Shown here: positions 1-8,515 of the stretch, in pieces
Position numbering within the stretch: position 1 is the first letter of the stretch
How the letters are laid out: each line of letters starts with the position of its first letter
Assembly: GCA_023424965.1 (NCBI GenBank)
Contig: JAFADI010000064.1
Span: forward strand, 1-64,000
Origin: Bacillota bacterium
Lineage (GTDB): Bacteria > Bacillota > Clostridia > Acetivibrionales > JAFADI01
Reading direction: 5' to 3'
Length of the DNA: 64,000 bases
Made by a program: the position numbers and the translations under genes
The notes under the pieces: generated by a model
Seen by the model: the letters and a program-made list of their open reading frames with translations, nothing else
Told to the model about the DNA's origin: nothing
Database searches by the model: none

Positions 1-1
1 G

Positions 2-274
2 CTCCGCAGGAAAATAGGAGCTTTTGGACTTGGAAGCCTTGTCAGGACCACTTTGAAAATCCTGCTCTCCAGCGCTGTAATGTTTGCGGTGGTGTGGCTT
101 GTGGACCTTTTGCTGGGAGAGCTTGCGATCGGGGGCGTTGCGGCTAAGGCTGCCAGGCTTTTTATCCCTGTGGCTGCCGGAGTCCTGGTATATTTTGTTT
201 CCACCATGCTTTTGAAGGTTGAGGAGGCGGTGGAGGTCATGAACAAGGTAAGGCTCAGGCTGCGTCCGGGCTGA
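2..274 (+). CDS. C-terminal end of a MurJ/MviN-type lipid II flippase (5' truncated by window)
   Basis: The reading frame is open from base 2, so this is the tail of a gene that begins before the window; a TTG at 53 is an internal leucine rather than a start. The visible 90 residues begin with a basic LRRKIG stretch followed by two hydrophobic segments and a basic cytoplasmic tail, which matches the end of MurJ-family multidrug/oligosaccharidyl-lipid/polysaccharide exporters. Such proteins move undecaprenyl-linked intermediates across the membrane. It sits directly upstream of an acetyltransferase and a glycosyltransferase, so a role in exporting a surface polysaccharide is as likely as peptidoglycan synthesis. 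A second, full-length MurJ lies at 34295. Family assignment from a fragment is moderately sure. Confidence 0.65.
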   Translation, partial: LRRKIGAFGLGSLVRTTLKILLSSAVMFAVVWLVDLLLGELAIGGVAAKAARLFIPVAAGVLVYFVSTMLLKVEEAVEVMNKVRLRLRPG

Positions 275-287
275 AAGGAGAAATTGT

Positions 288-845
288 ATGAAGCTGATAA
301 AATATATCTGCCTGCTGCTCTATTACATTATTGCAAGACACCTGCCCGCTTCCGATGCTCCCTACAGCCTCGGTTCAAAATACATAAGAAGGTTTTTGTG
401 CAGGGTCATATTCAAAAAGGCCGGGAAGAATCTCAATATCGAGCATGGGGCCTTTTTTGCCTCGGGCTTTGAAATTGAGGTGGGGGATAATTCCGGCCTG
501 GGCCTTAACAGCAGGGTCACCGGTCCCCTGAAAATAGGCAGTGACGTCATGATCGGCCCCGATGTCATGATCTTTACACAAAACCACGAAACAAGCAGGC
601 TGGATGTGCCCATGAGGCTCCAGACGGCTCCCAAAAAGCCTGTGGTTATCGAAGATGACGTCTGGGTGGCTGCAAGGGTTATCATACTGCCGGGAATCAC
701 AATCCATAAAGGCGCTATTGTGGGGGCCGGTGCGGTCGTCACCAGGGATGTTCCGGAATATGCCGTTGTGGGCGGAAACCCCGCAAAAGTCATAAAATAC
801 CGGGACGGCAGGGACAGGAATGAAGAAAACAGGACTAAGGACTAG
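288..845 (+). CDS. Left-handed beta-helix acyltransferase (WbbJ/maltose-acetyltransferase type)
   Basis: The 185-residue protein shows the hexapeptide repeat pattern of LbH acyltransferases from about residue 60 on (for example IGSDVMIGPDVMI and the IHKGAIVGAGAVVTRDVP run), with the catalytic-type histidine in TQNHET and the usual VVGGNPAKVI ending. Family members transfer acetyl groups from acetyl-CoA to sugars in the cytoplasm. The ATG at 288 follows an AAGGAG ribosome site 8 bases upstream, and the gene is packed between a flippase end and a GT4 glycosyltransferase, so it probably decorates the same surface polysaccharide. The first 25 residues are hydrophobic, which is unusual for the family and could make it membrane-associated. 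The acceptor sugar cannot be told. Confidence 0.85.
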   Translation: MKLIKYICLLLYYIIARHLPASDAPYSLGSKYIRRFLCRVIFKKAGKNLNIEHGAFFASGFEIEVGDNSGLGLNSRVTGPLKIGSDVMIGPDVMIFTQNHETSRLDVPMRLQTAPKKPVVIEDDVWVAARVIILPGITIHKGAIVGAGAVVTRDVPEYAVVGGNPAKVIKYRDGRDRNEENRTKD

Positions 846-866
846 GAATGAAGTGGAGATGATGCT

Positions 867-1967
867 GTGATAAAGGTTTTATACCTGCTGAACCACGCGG
901 GCAAAGCGGGAACGGAAAGATACGTGCATTCGCTGATCGAGAGGCTGAACGGAACACATATTAAAGCATATTTTGCATATAATGAGGAAGGTCTCCTGGT
1001 GGACAGGCTGAAGGACATGGGGGTGGAGACTTACCGCGTTGCCATGAAAAACCCCTTTGATATCAGGGCTGCCTTTGAATTGAGCAGGCTGTGCAGGCGG
1101 CTGGGCATCGACCTGATCCATACCCAGTTTTTAAGGGAGAATTATATCGCATTGCTTTCCAGGTTTTTTAATCCCGGGGTGAGGGTGATGTACACCAACC
1201 ATTTCATTATGGCCAACAACCTGGCCCAGAGGATTTGCAACAGGGTGCTCACCCGTCTTGAAGCGAATATCATTGCGGTCTGCAACAAGGGAAAGGCAAT
1301 GATGATTTCAAACGGCGTCAACAGGAAAAGGATCAATGTCATATTTAATGGCGTGGACCCCGACTTCTGGGGTGACCGGGTGGAATCCACCATGCGGAAG
1401 GAATTCGGCATCGACCAGGATGCCTTTGTCCTGCTCTGTGCCTCCCGGTTTGCCCATGACAAGGGACACCGGTTTCTCATTAATTCCGTCGCGGAGCTCA
1501 AGAAGCTGACGGATAAAAAGTTCAAATGCGTTCTGGCGAACGACGGACCGCTGCTGGAGGAACGGAAGCAGCAGGCGGCAAGCCTGGAACTTACGGGGGA
1601 CATTATCTTTACCGGCTTCAGGAAAGACGTAAAAAATCTCATCGCCGGCAGTAACCTCTATATCAACTCGTCGGAACATGAGGCCCTGAGTTTTGCCATT
1701 ATTGAAATGCTTGCGGCGGGATTGCCGGTGATCGCGACAGACATGGGCGGCAACGACGACATCATCAACGGGGAAACCAATTGCGGAATCCTTGTGAAAT
1801 ATGACGACAGCAGGGCGCTGGCAGAGGCAATTATCAAGGTGATGGACAGTGAGGAACTCCAGAAGAACCTGAAGGAAAACGCGCTAAAAGCCATCAAGGA
1901 GAAATTTAATCTTGATAAGATGGTAAAGGAAACATATAATCTATACATGGACAGCGTTGCAAAATAA
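867..1967 (+). CDS. GT4 family glycosyltransferase
   Basis: A 366-residue GT-B fold glycosyltransferase. The N-terminal half carries the glycine-rich NHAGKAGTERYVHSL loop of GT4 enzymes, and the C-terminal half carries the nucleotide-sugar E-x7-E motif (EALSFAIIE) followed by AAGLPVIATDMGG. It uses a GTG start at 867, with GGAG about ten bases upstream. The enzyme should add one sugar from a nucleotide-sugar donor to a lipid-linked or polysaccharide acceptor on the cytoplasmic face. It is in an operon-like run with the acetyltransferase before it and DUF4330 and ligase-like genes after it. Donor and acceptor are unknown. Confidence 0.88.
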   Translation: MIKVLYLLNHAGKAGTERYVHSLIERLNGTHIKAYFAYNEEGLLVDRLKDMGVETYRVAMKNPFDIRAAFELSRLCRRLGIDLIHTQFLRENYIALLSRFFNPGVRVMYTNHFIMANNLAQRICNRVLTRLEANIIAVCNKGKAMMISNGVNRKRINVIFNGVDPDFWGDRVESTMRKEFGIDQDAFVLLCASRFAHDKGHRFLINSVAELKKLTDKKFKCVLANDGPLLEERKQQAASLELTGDIIFTGFRKDVKNLIAGSNLYINSSEHEALSFAIIEMLAAGLPVIATDMGGNDDIINGETNCGILVKYDDSRALAEAIIKVMDSEELQKNLKENALKAIKEKFNLDKMVKETYNLYMDSVAK

Positions 1968-2012
1968 AGCGAAAAGGCCTGTAATCAAGGCTTTGAGGGA
2001 ATGGGGATTGCG

Positions 2013-2516
2013 ATGACACTGATGGACAATAAGGGAAAACTCTTTGGAAAGGTAAGCATTGTCGATGTTCTCATTGTAATAGTGTTGCTGGGAATGTTTG
2101 CGGGATTGGCTTTCAAGCTTTTTAAGCCGGACAGTGCAGGAGCCTTTTCCAAAACAGAGAAAGTGCTGATCACTTTTTATGCGGAAGAGGTTCCGGAATA
2201 TTCGGTGAAAGCCGTGCAGGTGGGTGATGTGGTGAAGGACGGGACGCTGAACGTGGACCTGGGAAAAGTGACGAAAGTGAAGATCGACAGGCCCGTGTCT
2301 TTTGCGTTTTCCGACCAGGGTGAGTGGAATGCCTCTGCGAAGGTGGGATACAACTCCATCGCCGTAACTTCCGAGTGCGAAGCCCAATGGACCGAAAACG
2401 GGATTAAAATCGGAAATTTCCAGTATCTTGTGGGACATGGAGTGGATATCTTCTGGGCGGGTAAGTCCAGCTTCGAACATAAAATTGCCATCAGCGATAT
2501 AAGAAAAGCTGAATAG
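2013..2516 (+). CDS. DUF4330 family membrane-anchored protein, copy 1
   Basis: About 167 residues with a short cytoplasmic N-terminus (DNKGKLFGKVSIVD), one transmembrane segment near residues 12-33 and an extracytoplasmic remainder. This is the DUF4330 architecture, whose function is not established. I place the start at ATG 2013 rather than ATG 2001 because the first 13 residues then align one for one with the paralogue at 2544 and the GAGGGAATGGGG ribosome site gets normal spacing. It is the first of two tandem paralogues between a glycosyltransferase and an O-antigen-ligase-like gene. A supporting role in polysaccharide export or assembly is inferred only from context. Confidence 0.75.
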   Translation: MTLMDNKGKLFGKVSIVDVLIVIVLLGMFAGLAFKLFKPDSAGAFSKTEKVLITFYAEEVPEYSVKAVQVGDVVKDGTLNVDLGKVTKVKIDRPVSFAFSDQGEWNASAKVGYNSIAVTSECEAQWTENGIKIGNFQYLVGHGVDIFWAGKSSFEHKIAISDIRKAE

Positions 2517-2543
2517 CCCATAGGGCAGAGAGGTGAACAAAGG

Positions 2544-3053
2544 ATGAAAGCAATTGACAGTAAAGGAAAACTATTTGGGAAAATAAGCATTATCGACATT
2601 TTAATTGTAGTTATCATTCTAGGGGCCGCAGCGGGCATCTTATTCAAGTTTTCAAAATCAGGGGCCTCGGGAGTTCTTTCAAAACCCGACAGGCTCCAGA
2701 TAACGGTTTTTTGCCCTGAAACGCCTGAATACTCCGTAACGGAAGAAAACATACCCAAGGGCAGCCTGCTGAAAGACGGCGTGCAGGGGATTGTCCTGGG
2801 AACCGTCACAGGAGTGAGGGTTGAAGAGTCCATCGGGTATGCGGAATCGGCCCAGGGCGAATTCAAGGCTTCCAGCAAGGAGGGCTACAAGTCGGTATAC
2901 GTGACGGCGGAAACTACCGGGAGATACAGTGAAAACGGGGCCGTTATCAATAATTCGGAGTTTTTTGTCGGCCAGGTCATCGACAAGTTTAGAGCGGGAA
3001 AAAGCGAGCTTCGCTACAATTGCAGAATATATGAAATAAAAAAGATAGATTAG
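2544..3053 (+). CDS. DUF4330 family membrane-anchored protein, copy 2
   Basis: A 169-residue paralogue of the preceding gene: the SKGKLFGKISIIDIL start, one transmembrane helix near residues 14-34, and a matching extracytoplasmic domain with shared features such as the PEYSV motif and the SENGAVI/TENGIKI element. The 27-base gap and intact ribosome site (GGCAGAGAGGTGAACAAAGG region) indicate co-transcription. The two copies have diverged well beyond recent duplication, so they may form a heteromeric pair. The biochemical function is unknown. Confidence 0.75.
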   Translation: MKAIDSKGKLFGKISIIDILIVVIILGAAAGILFKFSKSGASGVLSKPDRLQITVFCPETPEYSVTEENIPKGSLLKDGVQGIVLGTVTGVRVEESIGYAESAQGEFKASSKEGYKSVYVTAETTGRYSENGAVINNSEFFVGQVIDKFRAGKSELRYNCRIYEIKKID

Positions 3054-3065
3054 GGGCTGCCTGTC

Positions 3066-4610
3066 ATGAACAACAGTATTATTTTATCCGTTGCCGGCAA
3101 TCTGGCATACAGGCTGGCGGACATGTACAACCACAGTGTGACCCACAAGCTGCTGGTCGCTTTGTCACGGTGGCTCAAGAGCTATTTTGACCACAGCGCT
3201 ATATGGGCCTTTGTAAAATCCTATGAGAATACCTCCAGGTTTTTTGAGCACAGCCTGTGCCTGAAGCTTCTCCAGGGGGGCGCCGACGGATTTTTAAAGG
3301 TCGTAAGGAAGATTGCCTCCTGGATGGATGAGGTGATAAAAAACAGCTTTGCATACAAGCTCTTTCAATACAGTGTTGCCGGGAAGCTGTGGGATGCGCT
3401 GTCGCGCCGGTTTATCCTCATCATATGCTTCTTCATCTTCATCCAGTCGGTAGTGCCTTTCGACAGCTGGCACAACCAGTACGGAGCGGGGCTTATCCTG
3501 CTGATTACCCTTTTGTACCTGGGCAAAGCGGCGGGAGACATAAGGTACGGCCTTGCCGTCAAAAAACTGGACTTTGCGCTGGTGCTGTTTATCCTGTCCA
3601 TAGTTATCGCCGCCTTTACATCCATTACACCCGCCAGCAGCATCAAGAACCTCATCTTCAACGGGATGTCCTTTTTGCTGGTGCTGGTAATGGTGAACAC
3701 CATCAAGAGGAAAGAAGAGCTGGGGGTACTTGTGAACTGGATTATGGCGGCCATCACCGTCACCTGCTTCCTGGGTTTCTGGCAGTATATCAAGGGCGTT
3801 CCGGTGGACCCCTTGCTGGTGGATATCCGTTTTGGAACGGTGGGAAGGGTGTTTTCTTCCATGGGAAATCCCAACAATTATGCCGAGTACCTTATACTGA
3901 CACTTCCTTTTTACGCAGCGGCTTTTTTCAATGTAAGGAACATCTACTGGAAATTCATCATCGCGGGGCTGACCGTACTGCCTCTGGTGAATCTGGTGCT
4001 CACACAGTCCAGGGGAAGCTGGATCGGCTTTGCGGTGGCCGGCTTCGTGTTTGTATTTTTCAAAAACAGGAAACTGGTTCCCCTGTTTATCATTCTGGGT
4101 TTCCTTGCCATTCCCTTCATGCCTCCCTCCATTATTGCCAGGCTGAATACCATAGGAAAAGATACTTCAAGCCTATACCGGCTGAGCATCTGGGACGGAG
4201 CCTGGAGGATTATCCAGGATTATTGGCTTACGGGCACGGGGCTTGGAACGGAGCCCTTCAGGGTTCTGTTTAACAGGTATACCAATACGCCGCTGCCGGC
4301 CCATGCACACATGCTTCCTTTGCAGGTATGGATCGAGCTGGGCCTGCTGGGCATCGGGTCTCTGGTGTGGATGGTGGTACGGCTTGTGAAAAAGGGCCTT
4401 ATCTGTGTGTCGGAGGGCAAGAACACATATTTGAACAACATTATCATCGCGGGAGTTTCTTCACTGGCAGGAATCCTCGTGGTCGGGCTTGTAGAGCATG
4501 TCTGGTTCGAACCGAGAATTCTCACCATGTTCTGGATCAATATAGGAATACTTCTGGCGGCCCTCAACCTTCAGAACCTCAAGCCAAGGGTACTGGAACC
4601 GCGAAATTGA
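3066..4610 (+). CDS. O-antigen ligase / Wzy-like polysaccharide polymerase family membrane protein
   Basis: A 514-residue polytopic membrane protein with about ten hydrophobic segments after a soluble, amphipathic N-terminal extension of about 110 residues. The central region has the signature of the Wzy_C/WaaL family: MGNPNNYAEYL, TQSRGSWIG and, in the large extracytoplasmic loop, GTGLGTEPFR followed by AHAHMLPLQVWIELG. Family members join undecaprenyl-linked glycans to an acceptor or polymerise repeat units on the outer face of the membrane. The gene closes the polysaccharide operon and is followed by a terminator. The long N-terminal extension is not typical of WaaL. Polymerase versus ligase cannot be decided from sequence. 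Confidence 0.85.
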   Translation: MNNSIILSVAGNLAYRLADMYNHSVTHKLLVALSRWLKSYFDHSAIWAFVKSYENTSRFFEHSLCLKLLQGGADGFLKVVRKIASWMDEVIKNSFAYKLFQYSVAGKLWDALSRRFILIICFFIFIQSVVPFDSWHNQYGAGLILLITLLYLGKAAGDIRYGLAVKKLDFALVLFILSIVIAAFTSITPASSIKNLIFNGMSFLLVLVMVNTIKRKEELGVLVNWIMAAITVTCFLGFWQYIKGVPVDPLLVDIRFGTVGRVFSSMGNPNNYAEYLILTLPFYAAAFFNVRNIYWKFIIAGLTVLPLVNLVLTQSRGSWIGFAVAGFVFVFFKNRKLVPLFIILGFLAIPFMPPSIIARLNTIGKDTSSLYRLSIWDGAWRIIQDYWLTGTGLGTEPFRVLFNRYTNTPLPAHAHMLPLQVWIELGLLGIGSLVWMVVRLVKKGLICVSEGKNTYLNNIIIAGVSSLAGILVVGLVEHVWFEPRILTMFWINIGILLAALNLQNLKPRVLEPRN

Positions 4611-4631
4611 CCTATCGGAGATTATAATGGC

Positions 4632-4664
4632 AGAGTGCAGGGGTTTCCTGTACTCTGTTTTTTT
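4632..4664 (+). terminator. Rho-independent terminator after the polysaccharide operon
   Basis: A 10-base stem (AGAGTGCAGG paired with CCTGTACTCT, one G-T pair) with a 5-base loop is followed by a GTTTTTTT tract. It lies 22 bases past the ligase-like gene and just before the 3' end of the convergent antiporter gene at 4672. Confidence 0.85.
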
Positions 4665-4671
4665 ATGTGGA

Positions 4672-6312
4672 TTACAGACCGGGTTCGCTGGAAGCCTTTC
4701 TGTAGGTATAGAAGGATACTCCCAGGAGGTAGATAAGGAACAGCGTCAGCATGCTCAGCATGACGGTGTACCCATAGGACCAGAAAGACGCTCCCAACAA
4801 TACGATGGCCAGGAAAGCGGAGAAAATGTTGGCAATGAATTTGGATATTTTGTCAAAATTATAGTAACCGCTGTGGAGGGCCGAATAATTCAACTGTTTT
4901 TCCAGGTTGTGTATTCCTCTGACAAACAAATTCCTCATCACGTAGACGAGGACCAGCCCTAAGATTGACAGGGGAACGAGGATGTACAGGGCGTAGGTCA
5001 CAAAGGCATAAATCACCGCGGCGCTGTAGACGCAGAAGCAGACAATAAATTTATTGCTTCTGCCCATCTTTACATCGGACTCTTCAGGAAGCAAAAAGGG
5101 CTTCATGGTGATGGAAATCAACTTGGCACTGTATTTTATGAACCCGGGAGTCAGGATGGATATGGCACTTTTTACCCTGGGGGAATTTTTCATGGCGATG
5201 GGGGCGATGAGTGTCATGATGAAGACATACACACCGGTAAACTGGTACAGGGATTCGCTGATGGCGCCGGCGGAAAAGCCCAGGGCGGCAAATATCATGG
5301 AATATTCTCCCCGGGCAATCATGCTTGTTCCGATGGCCACGGAGCTCTTGGGAGAAAAACCGCTGAAGAAAGCGGAAGAGGAAGTGATGATCACCTCTCC
5401 CAGAATGGTTACGGGGACCACAATGGCGATAAGCCAGAGAATACCGGGGATTTGCCGGGGATCCAGCAGCATGCCGAAGTAAATGAAAAATACCGTGAGG
5501 AAAATATCCTTAAAGCCTGCTACCGTTCGATGGAGCCTCTGTTCTACGTCATAGCTGACGATCACCATGCCGAAGAGGAAGGCGCCTGCGGCGGAGGCCA
5601 GGCCCAGCTTCATGGCAAGGGCTCCGATAAGAAGTACAAGGCCGATCATCAAGGTGGTGAAAAGCTCCTGGGAGTCAATCTTGACCAGGTTATCGATGAA
5701 TTTGTTTATCACGAAAATTCCGATTAAAATAAAGGCGCTGTAAAATATCAGAGCCTTGAGAATGGAGAAGGAGATTGCTCCTACTTGAACCTTGTCGAAA
5801 GTGGCAAAGCTGGATAGAACACCTAAAAGCACAATGGCAAAGAAATCTTCAAATACCATGACCCCCATCAGCACCTCCGATTCCTTGGAGGCGGTTCTTT
5901 TCATATCGAAAAGCAGCTTGGCCACTACGCCGCTGCTGCTTAGGGCGATGATGGAGGCAAAGAACATATCTTCCTTGAAGGGGAAATGCAGCAGTATCCC
6001 AAGCCCGAAGCCCAGGATAAGGTTAAAAGCGATTTCGTAGGTCCCGATAAACAAAACGGAATTCTTTATTCGCTTGAACTTGTTGATGGAAAATTCGATC
6101 CCCAGAAAGAACATGAGAAAAACGATCCCCAGCTCGGAAAGGGTGCCGAGAAGTCCGGTGTCCTTCACAATGCCCGATACATTGGGACCTATCAATATGC
6201 CCACTGCGATATAGCCGATAATGACCGACTGGTTGATTTTTTTCATCAGCAGTGCGGCGAAAAAACCGAAAAACAAAACAATGCCAAGATCGAATAAAAT
6301 ATTTGTATGCAT
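4672..6312 (-). CDS. CPA2 family cation/proton antiporter (KhtU/KefB-like)
   Basis: A 546-residue membrane protein of the Na_H_Exchanger (CPA2) type with about 12-13 hydrophobic segments. Diagnostic stretches are the early GYIAVGILIGP segment, FFLGIEFS, the GVMVFEDFFAIVLLG helix that carries the conserved acidic ion-binding pair region, and the later IARGEYSMI. Unlike KefB/KefC it has no C-terminal TrkA-N domain, and the C-terminal 120 residues contain extra hydrophobic helices. A separate RCK_C protein is encoded 35 bases upstream on the same strand, so the two should act together as in the Bacillus KhtT/KhtU potassium/proton antiporter. Potassium as substrate is inferred from that pairing. 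Confidence 0.85.
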   Translation of the reverse strand: MHTNILFDLGIVLFFGFFAALLMKKINQSVIIGYIAVGILIGPNVSGIVKDTGLLGTLSELGIVFLMFFLGIEFSINKFKRIKNSVLFIGTYEIAFNLILGFGLGILLHFPFKEDMFFASIIALSSSGVVAKLLFDMKRTASKESEVLMGVMVFEDFFAIVLLGVLSSFATFDKVQVGAISFSILKALIFYSAFILIGIFVINKFIDNLVKIDSQELFTTLMIGLVLLIGALAMKLGLASAAGAFLFGMVIVSYDVEQRLHRTVAGFKDIFLTVFFIYFGMLLDPRQIPGILWLIAIVVPVTILGEVIITSSSAFFSGFSPKSSVAIGTSMIARGEYSMIFAALGFSAGAISESLYQFTGVYVFIMTLIAPIAMKNSPRVKSAISILTPGFIKYSAKLISITMKPFLLPEESDVKMGRSNKFIVCFCVYSAAVIYAFVTYALYILVPLSILGLVLVYVMRNLFVRGIHNLEKQLNYSALHSGYYNFDKISKFIANIFSAFLAIVLLGASFWSYGYTVMLSMLTLFLIYLLGVSFYTYRKASSEPGL

Positions 6313-6347
6313 TTATCCCCCTGAATCAGTTTATTTTTTGGGGCAGG

Positions 6348-6824
6348 CTACCTGATAAGCGCGAGAAAATCCTTAAACCTTTCGGGTTTTCCGATAACCA
6401 CACAGGTGTCGCCCTCCTGGAATACATCATCGGAACTGGGATTGGGTATAAAAGTATCGTTCCTCAATATTGCAATAATTGAAATCTGGGTTTTTTTCCG
6501 GATGCCCAGGCCGCCGATGGCTTTGCCTACCACAGGCGAATCCTTCTCCAGCTTGTACCAGTCTATCCTTATCCCTTCAAGGGCAAGTTCCAGGTCTTCA
6601 ACGGCTTTGGGTTTGTACATTGCGCCGGAAAGAAAGCCTCCAAGCCTTCTTGCTTCTTCATCCAGCATGGCTACGCCGGCTTCCGGTTCCCCATCCTTAC
6701 CCATGATATACAGCTCCCGCTTGCCGTCATGATGAATGATCAGAACCACTTTTTCCTTGGAGTAAGTGGAGCAGCTTATTTTTTTGCCTATACCGGGCAA
6801 ATCGGCTTCACTGAAAAAAGACAC
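6348..6824 (-). CDS. RCK_C (TrkA-C) regulatory subunit of the antiporter, KhtT-like
   Basis: A 158-residue soluble protein. The first 70 residues contain the DLPGIGKK segment found in KhtT/YhaT proteins, and residues about 85-158 form an RCK_C domain (DSPVVGKAIGGLGIRKKTQISIIAI and GDTCVVIGKPE). In KhtTU the RCK_C subunit gates the antiporter in response to a nucleotide such as c-di-AMP, and to pH; that is family knowledge and not visible here. It is the first gene of the two-gene minus-strand operon, and its promoter region is shared with the divergent TrkA-like genes. Confidence 0.82.
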   Translation of the reverse strand: MSFFSEADLPGIGKKISCSTYSKEKVVLIIHHDGKRELYIMGKDGEPEAGVAMLDEEARRLGGFLSGAMYKPKAVEDLELALEGIRIDWYKLEKDSPVVGKAIGGLGIRKKTQISIIAILRNDTFIPNPSSDDVFQEGDTCVVIGKPERFKDFLALIR

Positions 6825-6843
6825 GGGTTTTCCTCCTTAAAAC

Positions 6844-6872
6844 TTGTAAATTGTATACACTGGAGATATGAT
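6844..6872 (+). promoter_or_regulatory. Predicted sigma-A promoter for the TrkA-like operon
   Basis: TTGTAA (6844-6849) and TATGAT (6867-6872) are separated by 17 bases, about 85 bases before the ATG at 6958. It lies in the only gap between the divergent antiporter and RCK operons. Predicted from sequence only. Confidence 0.5.
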
Positions 6873-6957
6873 ATATTTAAAGCATATACATATTTTATCA
6901 AAAGTAGAGTTTTTAATAAATACTTCTATAAATATTCTGATAAAGAGGATGTGCCCT

Positions 6958-7365
6958 ATGAATATTATTATTATAGGCTGCGGCAGGGTTGGGGGCAGGA
7001 TCGCGGTCCAGCTTTCCAGAGAACAGCATAATGTATCGGTAATCGACAGGAATCCCCTGGCTTTTGATAAGCTGAGGGACTGCTTTGACGGTAAGATTAT
7101 TTTAGGCACCGGCATCGATGAGGAAGTCCTCTCGGAGGCGGGCATAAAAAATGCCGATGTGGTGATCTCCGTCACCAAAGGAGACAATACCAACATCATG
7201 GCAGGCCAGATTGCAAAATTCCTTTTTCACGTGCCCAGGGTCATTGTAAGAACCTCCGATCCCAAAAACAAAAAGTTTTATGAGAAAGAAATAGGGCTGG
7301 AATGTTACTGCCCCACGGAAGCAAGCTCGGAGAAATATTTAAGCCTGCTGAAGGAGGGTGTCTGA
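6958..7365 (+). CDS. TrkA-N (RCK_N) domain protein, potassium transport regulator
   Basis: A 135-residue single Rossmann-type RCK_N domain: GCGRVGGRIAVQL nucleotide loop at the start, DRNP acidic end of the second strand, then GTGIDEEVL and the NADVVISVTKGDN region. I start it at ATG 6958, which follows GAGG at about ten bases and gives the glycine loop at its normal distance from the N-terminus. The frame remains open upstream to 6868 but without family similarity. It has no RCK_C domain. It overlaps the start region of the next RCK gene, and the two probably form one regulatory unit binding NAD(H) or adenine nucleotides. No TrkH/KtrB channel gene is present nearby. Confidence 0.85.
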   Translation: MNIIIIGCGRVGGRIAVQLSREQHNVSVIDRNPLAFDKLRDCFDGKIILGTGIDEEVLSEAGIKNADVVISVTKGDNTNIMAGQIAKFLFHVPRVIVRTSDPKNKKFYEKEIGLECYCPTEASSEKYLSLLKEGV

Positions 7366-7366
7366 T

Positions 7367-8041
7367 ATGTATGTCATTATTGTAGGGGCCGGCCAGGTGG
7401 GCTATTACCTGACAAAGACACTCCTCTCCAAGGGCCATGAGGTGACCCTGGTAGACTGGAATTATACCAGGACTCAACTGCTTGAGCAGGAACTTGGAGG
7501 GATCGTCCTGTATGCGTCGGGTTCTTCCATCGACGGACTGGAAAAGGCCGGATGCTCGCGGGCCGACGTTATCGTAGCGGTTACCGGAGACGATGAGGAC
7601 AACCTGGTCGTCTGCCAGCTGGGCAAAATGTATTTTAAAGTTCCAAAAGCCATCGCTAGAATCAATAACCCTAAAAACGAAAGGGTTTTCAGGGAACTGG
7701 GGATAGGCACCACCATCAGCGGCACCACTTCCATTGCGGAAACCATCGAGCGGTATGTGGCAAAACAGCAGATCATACCGCTGCTGACCTTCGACCACAA
7801 TGAAATGGCCCTTGTGGAGATGGAACTGCAGCAGGATTCACCGGTTGTGGGCAAAAAAATCAGCGAATTGACCCTTCCCTATGAATGCATCATCGCACTG
7901 GTGCTCAGAGGAAGAAATGTGGTGTTTGCAAAGGGGGATACGGTTTTTGAAGCGAGGGACATCGTCATTGCCATATCCACTCAGACGGAGCAGGACAATT
8001 TAAGGAAAATAATGCTGGAAAATCCGGGGAGTGAAGTATGA
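7367..8041 (+). CDS. TrkA-type RCK_N-RCK_C protein, potassium transport regulator
   Basis: A 224-residue protein with an N-terminal RCK_N domain (GAGQVGYYLTKTL, DWNYTRTQ) and a C-terminal RCK_C domain from about residue 145 (DSPVVGKKISELTLP and GDTVFEARDIVIAI). ATG 7367 is preferred over GTG 7358 because AAGGAGG ends nine bases upstream of the ATG. Members bind nucleotides and gate Trk/Ktr potassium channels from the cytoplasm. The gene follows the shorter RCK_N gene and overlaps the UspA gene by four bases (ATGA), so all three are co-translated. Its channel partner must be elsewhere, or it may serve the divergent antiporter. Confidence 0.88.
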   Translation: MYVIIVGAGQVGYYLTKTLLSKGHEVTLVDWNYTRTQLLEQELGGIVLYASGSSIDGLEKAGCSRADVIVAVTGDDEDNLVVCQLGKMYFKVPKAIARINNPKNERVFRELGIGTTISGTTSIAETIERYVAKQQIIPLLTFDHNEMALVEMELQQDSPVVGKKISELTLPYECIIALVLRGRNVVFAKGDTVFEARDIVIAISTQTEQDNLRKIMLENPGSEV

Positions 8042-8451
8042 GCTACGATCGAATCCTTATTCCTACGGACGGAAGCAAAACCAGTGAACATATCATCGAA
8101 TTCATATGCTCCATTCAAAAAGCGATCCATGCGGAAATAAACGTGGTCTATGTGGTTGAAGTGCCAAGGAATCTTCCCTTGAGTGCCCCCATGCCGGATA
8201 TAACCAGACTGGCCAGGACTGCCCTGGACAGATCAATGGATATTGCGGAAAAATACGGAGCCCGGATTAATTCCTCCATCATCTATTCAAGAACCATTGA
8301 AGACAGCATCATTACTACGGCGGAACAGCTCCAATGTGACGTAATCGCAATCGGGCAGGACAATCAGAAGCTCAGGATATTTTCAAATACGGCTTCAAAT
8401 ATCTATCAAAGGGCGAAATGCAATGTATGGCTGTTCAATAATAAAACCTGA
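8038..8451 (+). CDS. Universal stress protein, UspA family
   Basis: A 137-residue single-domain Usp protein: the RILIPTDGSKTSEHI start with the beta1/ATP-site aspartate, the YVVEVPR strand, and IAIGQDNQ in place of the usual G-x2-G-x9-G(S/T) ATP loop, which suggests weak or no ATP binding. It overlaps the preceding RCK gene by ATGA. Usp proteins are often found with cation transporters, and here a role in sensing or signalling for potassium flux is inferred from that context. Confidence 0.85.
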   Translation: MSYDRILIPTDGSKTSEHIIEFICSIQKAIHAEINVVYVVEVPRNLPLSAPMPDITRLARTALDRSMDIAEKYGARINSSIIYSRTIEDSIITTAEQLQCDVIAIGQDNQKLRIFSNTASNIYQRAKCNVWLFNNKT

Positions 8452-8456
8452 CTGAA

Positions 8457-8484
8457 AAGGCACTCTCGAGCTTGAGGGTGCCTT
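8457..8484. terminator. Hairpin between convergent genes, possible terminator
   Basis: AAGGCACTC pairs with GAGGGTGCCTT across a short loop in the 64-base gap between the UspA gene and the convergent small gene. There is no run of Ts after it on either strand, so termination activity is uncertain. Confidence 0.4.
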
Positions 8485-8515
8485 ATTGCTGGCTGGTTGC
8501 AGCAGGGTGTGCGTA

